DNA of 64,000 nucleotides, taken from assembly GCA_032622095.1 (NCBI GenBank), contig CP136062.1, forward strand, positions 157,102,875-157,166,874, read 5' to 3'. Under the pieces are notes generated by a model. That model saw nothing but the letters and a program-made list of their open reading frames with translations, did not search any database and was not told the DNA's origin. This DNA comes from Siphonodentalium dalli. Taxonomy: Eukaryota > Mollusca > Scaphopoda > Gadilida > Siphonodentaliidae. The translations under genes were made by a program, and so were the position numbers. The stretch's first letter is position 1. The number at the start of each line of letters is the position of its first letter. This document shows, in pieces, positions 30,101-42,100 of this stretch.

Positions 30101-33100
30101 GTAATTACTGTAATATGTTCAGATCTTGAGATGCGCATGTCAGGATCTCAAGATGTGTCGAGATAACAATTAACATGTTGAATATTCAAGACACTTTTTT
30201 TTCTTGGACAATGTCACAAATCAAGAGTTAGCTAATTTTTGGCAAATTATTATTAATTTTTTTAGCCAGTGCAAACACTGTCACTGATTGTGATAGACTT
30301 CATGGGCGTAGCCAGCATTTTGAAAAGGCGGGTTCGAATTTTCATTTTGGTGGGCATAGGACATCGGCGTTTTGCGCCGACCGCGGCGCTTTGCACCGGG
30401 AGGGGGTGGGGTGCGGGAGGGGGTACCCAAAAATTGAACACGTCGAGAGCGAATCTGGAGCATATTTTTTATAATATCTGCGTCTATAATTGAGAGGTAA
30501 AAAAATGATTTTTTTATTTTATCTACCGATTATGTGAGGATATATGGCATGATAAGAGTTTTTCTTCGTACATGGTCATATATAATGTACTAATGTTTGC
30601 TCATGTATGGGCCCACGTGTAGTATCGACTCAACAATAAAGAACAATGATCAAACCCAACCATCCCAAAATATAATATACGTACTAAATCCCTGTGCGTT
30701 CTAACTTCATATTGGCTGAAGTGGGGTATACGTTTATAATATATTGAATTGAACGACAATTTGTCAAGGTTGAATCATTTAGTGATCATACGTCGGCGAA
30801 TAAACTCTGCAATGCCATATCCACAACATTGGCGCACTCTATAATGATGACAGTCTCTGGTGGCCCGTTGTAGCCATTATATAGTTCGATAATCTACGCA
30901 TGGCACTGAAACTTCTTTCACACTCGCATGATGTAGCTGGAGTTGTGCAGACAAGCTTCAGAAGAGCATATAAATTTGGGTAGATGGCTGGTCTACATGT
31001 CTCTAGGGCAGCGGCACAAGACTTGGGCGCTTGATCCACAGCCATTTCCCTACACCTCTTTTGCCACGAGAATTATTCATCTTCAACGCATTCGGCACTG
31101 TGCAAATCCGGCAGATACTGCACCACAGATGGCTTGATGATTTTATTAAAACCCTTTGGTGTGGGGAGGGGGGGCTTCATGTCCAGAAACTACGGACTCG
31201 GGTCTCGGAACACATCTTGCCACACAAAAGTCATTGGCCACAACGGAATTACGAATAAATACACTGAATGAACCCTATGCCCTATATTGTTTGCATGTAT
31301 ACAATGTGTCTAACTGTCTATCCGTTCATAATTGCCAACGACTGTGAAAACAAATTTGAGACACATTCATACATCTTCACCTTAGTTGAAACTGAACACA
31401 ATGTTGACGTATTATAATGCTCACATCATGCGACATGCCATCAGCCATGGGACTATTGATTTGATTCATGTTAAAATCAAATTTTCGCACTGGCGTATGT
31501 GCGGATTTCAATGAAACATCATACGGACCTCAAGTTCGACCGAGCATGTTTCTTGCCGCTAGATTGCAACTCGCTAATATTTCGTTTTGTTGTTGGCCAA
31601 AACAACCTTCAAAAATACCGCCTTGCTGTTGTCGGAAGCTACGTCAGAGTTCCGAAGTCGTGGTCTTTTGACGTGTGATCAGATTCTACGGAAACACAAT
31701 TGTCAATACATTTTCCGAAATGAAAAGTGTCCTCGTCGCCTGACTCCCAGGGTTCGACGTTTCGTTCGCTCGGGCAACTTCGGGGGTTCGTTAACTTACC
31801 GTCGAACCTGAATTAGAGGGCACTCTGTTTTCCAGGTCGGGTTCGTCCGAACCCATTGAACCCACTCTGGCTACGCCCATGATAGTACTGATACTAATAG
31901 CTGAATCCAATGTCAATCCGTGAGCAGCCATGGACTGGCACTGGTCGAGTCCAGAATTTCAATACATCACAAAATTTACATAGTATATTTTTAGACTAAC
32001 ATTTCGGCAGACACACAACTTTTCCTTGAATTATATTTCATATTTCGATGTATGGAGTATGCGTTATGATTACTACACATGTCCGCTCGAATAAAGGGGG
32101 TATTCGCTAGTATTTACATCAATTTCATTTTCACATGTTTTGCCAGTGACCGCGCTATTTTCAATAGACACTCAGTGACTCACCATTTTCGTACGCGATT
32201 TTCATCTCTTCGCCATCCAAGGTCTGGATCCTTTGGTGGTCTCACACCATGGTGATTTTGTGGTAATTCCGGCTAGTGCATGTACGCTCCCGTTGTCAAG
32301 TTTAAAGTGTCTTCTGCTGACGAATCAGACGAGGAACAATCAGATCGCAAAAAAAATTGCTGTCCGCCATACATGATACAGTGGGAATCCCCAGGGTCCT
32401 CTATTACGTCACACGCTTTCTCGCAAATAACTGTTTCCGTCAAAATAGATAATGAATTGAGGCTATCATACAGCCACCCACAGTCGTAAACACTCGTATC
32501 TGTCATAGAGCGGGGGATTGTTTTCTTAAATAAGTGTGCATAACTTAATACAAATATGAATAAATGAACATATATTGAGAATTTTCGCGACGGCGACTTT
32601 AATGTCGTTATCGGAAAATCTTGTTACTGTGTCTTTCAATTGCTGGTTTTGCAAATGAGAATTATGAATATTGAATTACCATGTAAGTTCATTCGTAGCG
32701 TTAGTTTACCTTTTATTGAGAAAATAAGACACAATAAATTACGACACTATAGTAACTACAGTCTAAACACATCGGGGTGAGTGAAAAGTGATCGAAATTC
32801 CTGATGTGAAATATAATATGAATGTCATCACGAATTTACCGTTCTACTATGCGAAGTTGGGCATTTAATGTACAGCACTTGGTACCATGCGGTATTATGC
32901 GAAACGAAATAACATATGTAATAAGGAATTAATTGTTATCATAAGACTATATAGTACATACATGCATATGTGATTATCCATAAATATACTATTTTATCGA
33001 GTCGAAAGGAAATACATAATTATGAACAAAGCAGAAGATACGCGGTCAATGGGGAATGTTAAACGATGACGTTGTTCGTCGATTTTCTTTGAAATGGACA

Positions 33101-36100
33101 CGGTGACACATTTGAATGAAATGAACAGCTATGAAATGGACACGTTTCTCGGTATAGTACCTCCGCCGCAGTGCTAACCCAGCGTAAAAACAGAAATATA
33201 GTTGGTTAAATTCATTAAATATGTTCCCGTTCCCCTCTCGGCAAGGCATAACTATTTTCACTTTGGTGTTGGTACTAGTAGTTTATAAACATGAATAGTC
33301 AAGCTGTCGATCAAGACCACCCGGAAGTACGATTTGCTTAATTTATACTCGAAATTACGATTGGGGTCCATTCATTCGACGAACTCACGAAATATAGCCT
33401 TATGTGAATCTTATTTGGAAGGAATACCATGGAATCTATAAACTGATTTTGATAAAAAAAAAAGAAAAAAAAAGCCACAGATACACTCACGTGAGTTGTT
33501 TTGCTTCGGTTTGTTAATTACATTAGCGTATGATCATATTATACCATACATTAGCCAAAAGGAAAGAGGGGATTGAAGCTAAGTGCTGTATTTATTTAAA
33601 CAACTTTGGTATTTATAACCGTACTATTTACGAACCAAGGTCAATTCAAAATAAAATCGATCCCTAATCTAACTGTTCGCTTTACATTCTTCAGAGATTG
33701 CCCCACCTCTCGTTGCTGATGCCATCATGGTCGACAATTGCAACGGGATGCAATCAGGTGAGCATCTTTACCTTTCTTTATTGCATAGATTTTCCAATTA
33801 CATTGGACTCGTGTAATATCCATTTGGCGTAATAGTCAGAAAAAATTATACCCCGCCAATGTGGCTTTTCACAATGGTATGGCCATGTTCCGACTTTCCA
33901 GATGACGTGACTCATGCTCATGTTTTCACAATTAGCACACAACTGTAACAGATGTTTAATTTAGACGGGCTGAGAGTATATACGTAAATAGGTAACGTGA
34001 TTACAACTGGGCACTGTTCAATCAATTTGATGCTACTTGGAACAGGGCTAAATCTGTCAATATTAAAAAACTATCAAATACATGAACTGCCAACAATAGA
34101 TGGAATAATGTGGTGCCGGTAGGAAGCAACTGTTAATTGGAGAAACAGTCGCTTCAAAAGGAAAATAATATTTCATAATAACATCCTGTTAAATTAACTA
34201 CTTTTAAAGGAATAATTCATAAATATGCACACGAGAAGGCGTTTTTGGTCAAACTTTCAGAGCTGGTATATTTGTGAACCAAGTGAGAGGTGCCATTGTT
34301 ACTGTTTACATTATTTGGGTAATGAGACAGTTACATGTTTGAGAACTGAGATGTTGTGCAGAAATATGGTCTGGAAAATGGGATCTGATCTTTATCCACT
34401 CCTGGCATTACCATTACCATCACACGTTGGGATCGTTGGTCTCACAACTGATGCATATGGATTAAGATGGAAATTGCATAACTCATCGGGTTCTCTTGCA
34501 GCGTACATCATTCCACATACATATACAGGGCTATTATTGACATTCCCTGTCTGATCATGGTCAGCCTCATCTAACATCTCTCCATGGCTTAATATGTTAT
34601 TACTGGATACTGTTACTGTTGACCACCTACAATTTGTACATGGTACACTAGATCTGATAACTGTGTACATGCGGATAATGTTCCCACATATTTTCTACTA
34701 ATCTTGAAGGAATCGCATTTTTAGATAATGGTTTATAAATGGTTTACTAAATTTCCAATATTGTACAACGGACGCCTCATATGTTTGTGAGAAACCACAT
34801 TCTGCCGTTATGTTGCCAACTTAGCATATTCGCTAAATATGTTGCAACTACCATTCGTGTCCTTCCACAACTTACTTATTGGTATTGTGAAATATCTCCT
34901 GACTACAACCATATAAATGTACAGGACATGTATTTCTACACGATCGACAGGTATTTGGAATGGTGTGAGATAACGACCCATTATAATCTCACAACTTGAT
35001 TCAAACTATACGAATGTCCCAATATATAAAACCACAAACTCAGATATTCGTGTTCGGTTCTTAACGAAACCTCACACGTCTTACTCCCAGCGAAGACATA
35101 CACACAATGAAGATGGCTCCCAAATATGGTCAAGGGAGATGACCATAACGGAGGAATTGTATTGCCCAACGCCTCATCTAATATGCATCCCAAATAGTAT
35201 ATAAGAAACAACCACATCCCATCACCTTATGCTTTCACTAGACTCATCTCATCTCGAGGTTATCTCCAGGCATCACCCACACCAGGCATCACCCATTCGG
35301 GGACCTCACTTCGCGGCGACTCTTGATCATCATATTTGTACACACTGCATATCTTATTCACAACATAATAAAGACTTGTACCTACTATATCTATGTGTTC
35401 ATTACCTCACATAGTATTAATGGTACCGTGAACAGTTCTACGTCTTACCACACAACTTGAAGTCTCGGCCACTAGACGATCACTGCAGAGCAGAAACAAT
35501 CTCAAACCGCTACTCAACCACGGGGATACAGGTTTACACTCCAGCCACGGAGAGACAGCCTCACACACTAGACCACTGCATCGGTCAACTATAACTCAAC
35601 CCTTCGGACACACAGGACCGCACACCAACCCTTCGGACACACAGAACCGCCTACCAACCATTCGGACACACAGGACCGCATACCAACCCTTTGGACACAC
35701 AGGACCGCATACCAACCCTTCGGACACACAGGACCGCACACCAACCCTCCGGATACACAGGACCGCATACCATACTCATCTGATATAGACGAATCAACCT
35801 TTTGTTCTCATACAACCAGCTCACATCGTGTATCCAGCTAAAAAAACATTACTCACTCCTCTTGCAGACCAGATTCAGATCCACATAAACATTAACAACC
35901 GATTTGGACACCCTTCTGTTTCCAATAAACACGACAATAACATTATGTACATCATTCATCATCACAGACTTGTGCACATTATTCTTCTCGGAAATTGGTG
36001 AGTGACCATCTTTTCTTTCCCATTTGCTGTCAAATTGCACACCCCCTATTTTTAGCATGTTTTTACTCCTTTTGTTTTTCACGTGGGTTATGGACACATC

Positions 36101-39100
36101 ACCTGATTCTACTACACCTACACTACCTACCCATCCTACTACAATACATGCTTCGAACGATCAGCCCATACCACCCACCTCTCACAAACAACATTCAGTT
36201 CTTAATTGTAAAACTGACTGTAGATACGCTTTACCCCACCAAATAACTTTATCGCCACAACTCATTAAATATTGCAATCCCATTCGCATTGATATAACGC
36301 ACGATACAATCTGCTTATACGTGCGTTGTATGATTACAAATAACTACTCAGGACATACACTAGATTCTTGGAACGAGTGGCATACATTTCCGGCTCATTT
36401 TACGGATTATCCAAAACTTATTGTCAACTCTATAGTCGTGGCAATTCCATAAAACATGCTAATAAATCACCTGAATCGTGTCAAATACACCTGAATCGCA
36501 TAATACACCGCCACGGCACTTGGAAAAAAATACAACATATTTCGCACCCGTACCATAGATTCCAAAACAGACACTGTTAATCCTTAATAACATAATGTAG
36601 TCACCACCTCCGCAGATCAGTGATTATTTTCATCCAAGCCAAAGTTATCAGCATCACCTTGAATTAAACAGGGAAACGGACCGATCAACCGCAAGATCCC
36701 CCACACAGACATTACTAATGAAATGGGCAAAGATACTCAAAACTTGCTATTGTCACGGCTTACCCATGCACTTAGCCATTTCACTAGTTCTATCCGCGAC
36801 CAGACAGATAGTTTAAAAACACAAACAACGATAACAGCACTTTTGGGTATGAATTATATTATTGAACCCTTCGACGGCAAATCTGACGCTTTTCCCCAAT
36901 GGGTCCATGCGGTGTAAAAATACTCCCGCGCGATTTCGGCACAAGATGAGACTATCATAAAAATTGCCGCTCAAACATGTAAATCTCAAGTTTCTGAATT
37001 TATTCAACTCTTCATAAATGAAAATAACACGGACGGAAAATTCACGTTCACCTGGACAGATCTGAAATCACAATTACGCTCATTATTCAGTTCCATAACC
37101 GATTCGCCTCAAGCCCTTTCCTCATTACGAGCCATTAGGCAGAGACATGCGGAAACAATTGCCATGTTTGCAGAACGCATACGTACCCTTGCTAAACACG
37201 CGTTTACTGATGAAATTAACACAAGAGCAGTACAAACACAATTAGTAGCATTTTTTCCGACGGTATTCGCGACTCTAGTATTAAATTCAGGCTTCTCGAA
37301 GATGACCCCGTAACGCTTGATAGAGCTACTGATATTGCCCTACGCGAAATGAACCTTCGGCAACGCTATCGCTTACGTTACAGTGAACATCATAATGATT
37401 ATAACCAATTCCCACAGTTACAATCCCCTCAACCAATGGATATCGACAATAACCACCGGCACATTCCAAGAGGGCCATCACAATCCACTTACAACCCCCG
37501 CCAATCCAAAGACAGACACCGAATCAATGATCACCCCACAGGCGCCAACCTTCAAATTCTCACCACCCCTACTCTGCACCAAGGGTCTCCCATCCAAACC
37601 GCATCCAAACCATGGATGCAAGATATGCTACAACACCTCAGCAACCCCTCTTCTGTACATACTGCAGATTAAACAACCATACCACAGACCAATGCAGACG
37701 TCGGGCTCAAAATAATAACCAATTTTTAAACAGATAAGGACTCATTCCTACACAAATTTGACCCCAAGTAGACACAACGCAATGAGTCCAATTACACATC
37801 AAATTAGCACCATAGGCGGCCACAATCATAGATATGCTAAAGCTCATCGAACATACGAATCTCAAAAGCATAGAGTCTATAATTCACAGCTGCAGCCCAT
37901 TAATCATTACCCCACGCTACCATCAAAGTGTCAAAACCAACGATATATTAATTACTGCACGCGGCGCCTACTTAATCTTCCTCGCCGCAGGCAGGTCACA
38001 CATACTACCAACTGCAATAACAGGTGTCCCTCTATGAAATCCATATTTCATAATATTTCCAATAAGCCTCTATTACCTCTTCTTGACTTAAACTTTCCTT
38101 CCCAATTTAAAACCGTGAATCGCCTTGAAAAACCAAGGCACCAACAAATTACTAATTCTCAGTCATCATCCAAAAGAAAGTGAACATGCGCCAATTCTCG
38201 CGAATCACATTCCAATACTGCAATTAACCCTGTAATACCACCATTAAAACCCATACAACACACAATACCAGTACTTAAATATCCAAGCGATATGACAGAT
38301 GGTGCTCTAAAACTAAACACCATGCTCAACTATCATTAAAATACACAAACAACGCATTCGCTCACTATTAGATTCGGGAGAATCCACCAGTTGCTTGAAA
38401 TACGACATTTATAGATCCATACCAAATCGACCACCTTTAATTAAAGAACATGTGTTACTCACATCAGCCGATGGAACACCAATGAAAGTGTTTGGATCCA
38501 CACATCTCACATTTAGAATCGGAAAACTCATTCTTACTCACACATTTGTAATATGTGCAACCTTGTCCCGTCCCTGCATTTTAGGGCGCGACTTTATGAA
38601 ACAACACAGTATTAGACTTTACTTTGATCTAGAAAAATTCAGAATACAGAATCAATTATACCCAATGTTAAGGGACGGTCACATTGCATCACTCATCCGA
38701 TCAACAAATAACGTTTCATTATCACCCCACTCATGCGCGATCATAACAGGCAGACTCATAGGGCCAAATGATATGTTTAACACACCTATAATCCGAATAG
38801 GCAAAGGTAACATGTCCATTTTCGAACAGGAACCAAATGTACATGTAACCGACACGATAGCAGATGCAAATAATCCAAATATTTGCGTCATGATAGAAAA
38901 TCAATCGGCGTCACATATGTCCATTAGGAAAGGTCGTGTAATAGCACAAGCATTTGGCACTCAAGAGCAAATGATATGCAGGACATCCGATGAGGAAAAC
39001 ATTAACTCATCTCCGCCAACCAAACACAGTATAAACACCATAGGTGACCGGCAAGACTTTAACCCTCCAGTCACCAAGACTCAACCTATATCTATCGATG

Positions 39101-42100
39101 ATATCGTGGCACCTCAACACCTTAAACAGCAAATATTGCAACTAGTATCACAATACCCTGATGTTTTTACAAATGACATAAACAAGATAGGATATTGTCC
39201 AAAAATTAAAATGAAAATCGACCTCAAACCAAATACTTTACCTATTTTTTGCAAAAAATATCCAACACCACTTAACAAACAACGAATTATGGCTGCTGAG
39301 ATAAAAAAATTATTAGATGCAGACATTATTAAACCCACTGCCCATTCATCATGGGGATTTCCCAGTCTCCTCATACGCAAATCCACACCCAACCCCGATA
39401 GTACCCCCAATTACCGATTGGTAATTGATCTGAGAAAACTCAATGATGTTTCCATTCCATTAAAATGGTCTATGCCTAGTTTTACAGAAATATCGTCCAA
39501 GTTACTCGGCTCAACTATTTTCAGTATCTTTTATTTATCAAATGCTTACCATGTTATAGGAGTCGAACCTGAACTTGTACCCATATTAACTATGAATACG
39601 TCGGAAGGACAATACAGTTATCAAAGAGCCCCGATGGGATATGTCTCGAGCTCAGGGTATTTTTTAAAACTCATGAACATGGCCCTACATGATTTCCCGT
39701 TTGTAGAAGGATTTGTCGATGACCTGATCTGTCATAGCTCCGATCCTCAAACGCATATACAGCAGCTCACAAAATTGTTTGACAGACTCAGGGAATACGG
39801 CTTAATAGTTAAACTATCAAAATCTAAATTTTGCCAACCACAAGTCAAATTTTTAGGACATATTATTTCCGACAAGGGCACATCCCCTGACCCTGAAAAA
39901 ATTTCAATTATCAAGTCTCTACCACCTCCGAAATCAGTTAAAGAAGTCCGCAGATTACTTGGAATTCTTAATTTTTACAGATCATATTCTCCTACTTTCG
40001 CATCCACGGCATTGCCTTTAATCAAACTCACAGCCAAATATGCTAAATTTGTGTGGGATGCGCCATGCCAAACAGCGTTTGACACGCTTAAAGAAAGCTT
40101 AGCAACCGCCCCCATTTTAGCTTACCCAAATCCCGACAAACTGTTCATTCTTACAGTTGATGCAGCTATCCATAGTATCGGGGCAATACTATCACAATAT
40201 GCTAATAGCCAAGATGATAAACACGTTGAACTACCAATCGCGTTCGCCAGTAAAAAAAACTTAACAAATCACAAAGTAATTATTCTGTCACGGAAAAAGA
40301 AGCATTCGCTATATATACGTTTGCAAGGCAATTTAAAACAAACTCAGATATTCGTGTTCGGTTCTTAACGAAACCTCACACGTCTTACTCCCAGCGAAGA
40401 CATACACACAATGAAGATAGCTCCCAAATATGGTCAAGGGAGATGACCATAACGGAGGAACCAATCCCGATGTGTATTTCCAAACGCCTCATCTAATATG
40501 CATCCCAAATAGTATATAAGAAACAACCACATCCCATCACCTTATGCTTTCACTAGACTCATCTCATCTCGAGGTTATCTCCTGGCATCACCCACACCAG
40601 GCATCACCCATTCAGGGACCTCACTTCGCGGCGACTCTTGATCATCATATTTGTATACACTGCATATCTTATTCACAACATAATAAAGACTTTTACCTAC
40701 TATATCTATGTGTTCATTACCTCACAATTGGCATATATATAGCCCAATATATTTGGGATGAGCCAGGTTGTGTCGAGGGCTTGATATTTGGCACTCTGTT
40801 GTCGTATAAACTCATTTATAGTCTTACAATGGTCCAATGTCAGTTGGTTATGTTAGGTGCTTGAATCATTAGGCCACCATAGACGATGCCCGAATGATCT
40901 GATGACCCACAGCGGGGAATATTTCTTATCTCGCCAAGTATCTCAGTTGATTTGTATGGGTTTCTACATGTATGTACAGTGATGTGATTTTACGGCGAAA
41001 TATACCCTCTTGACATGGAACAATGACAGTTCGAATTGAAATCCGACGGCCCATTATTACAAATGAACGTCGGAACGACCGCCCATGTAAACATATTTCA
41101 AAAGCCGCGGGGATTTCCCGGTAGCGAGGTTTGTAAGTGAGGATTGTCGTGATGTTTCTAAATATGGATACTTTATGCATGTTAATCATTCCGGTAAAAT
41201 ATCTAACTGTTCCGACTTTAATACGGAATACGGTAGTACGGTAATGAACGTAGTATACATACCGTCTGATTTCAATTCGAACTGGAAACGATGATAAACT
41301 CAATTAAATAAACCAATGCACATTATGTTATATTACAGCCAATCTGTGTCTGGAAAAATGCTGGAGTGAGATGGAAGGAAACTTTGCAAGTTGTAATGTG
41401 TCGGAGTGTGACATATACACTGAGTGTAACGGCGCAGAAACATACAGTCGAGTGTGTCCGTGGGGAGAGATGTTCAACACCACGTCAAAAGTATGCGAGT
41501 TTTCAGTGCCATATTACAGCGAAACTATATATACCAAACATTACACGGACACGGGTGAGTGATATAACAAAGATTACACGGGCGGGTGGTTGGATACCAA
41601 TCCGATCACAATACGGAATATACGTTATGGACATGGTTACTCTTGCTTAACGCTGTCTACGCTAAAGGACATTGATGAGTAGTAATTATCACATTGGAAC
41701 TGTTCAGATAGTAAGTTCAACACACGGCCATAGTATGTCTTTTGAACTTGTTATATAAACATTTCCTTGTGGGATCTTCTGCACATTTTATTAGCTGTCG
41801 TCTGCTTTTATCACCTTATCCTCCAACATCAATCTTAGACAATTCAGATATACATTGTTAAGTTACTGGGATAATCAATTTATTGTAGAAAGGTTAAGTT
41901 CTATTGACTGCTATGACAATAGACGAGAAGAAAAACAGTTTAAACCCAAGCATAATCAATTGTGTCAGCTTTTTCAACCCAACACATGGAGTGATGTTTA
42001 AAACTACCGGAAATTAAAACTTATTATATACACTTTAAAAAAATATTTCAATGTGTTTGATTAAGGTGAGCGATTTGGAAGCGCCTAAGAGTACGTGTTA

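Larger units (their letters stand above)
26152..33694. other. Intron of gene A (7.5 kb)
   Basis: Holds R2 repeats, a GAGATC-rich block, a hAT relic and an inverted pair of short repeats (28434-28740 and 32380-32610). No host exon is supported. A partly open stretch at 29003-29248 is unassigned. Confidence 0.5.
34964..40726 (+). mobile_element. Decayed Ty3/Gypsy LTR retrotransposon
   Basis: LTRs at 34964-35411 and about 40336-40726 enclose a leader, gag, protease, RT and the start of RNase H on the plus strand. LTR ends are TGTGAG..CTCACA. Flanking pentamers aatgg (34959-34963) and attgg (40727-40731) differ by one base, a likely target duplication. The rest of RNase H, integrase, the polypurine tract and the first 70 bp or so of the 3' LTR are gone through one internal deletion. 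gag has a stop and frameshifts and pol has a frameshift, so it is dead. The protease-RT-RNase H order and LTR type place it in Ty3/Gypsy. Confidence 0.9.
33758..41338. other. Intron of gene A (7.6 kb) carrying a Gypsy element
   Basis: Most of it is the LTR element 34964-40726, in the same orientation as the host gene. The remainder holds a short TIR element (41027-41284) and no host exon. Confidence 0.6.

Noticed and set aside
35598-35771. Regular short repeats considered as a CRISPR-like array
   Set aside because: Units are contiguous with no unique spacers, inside a eukaryotic retrotransposon leader.
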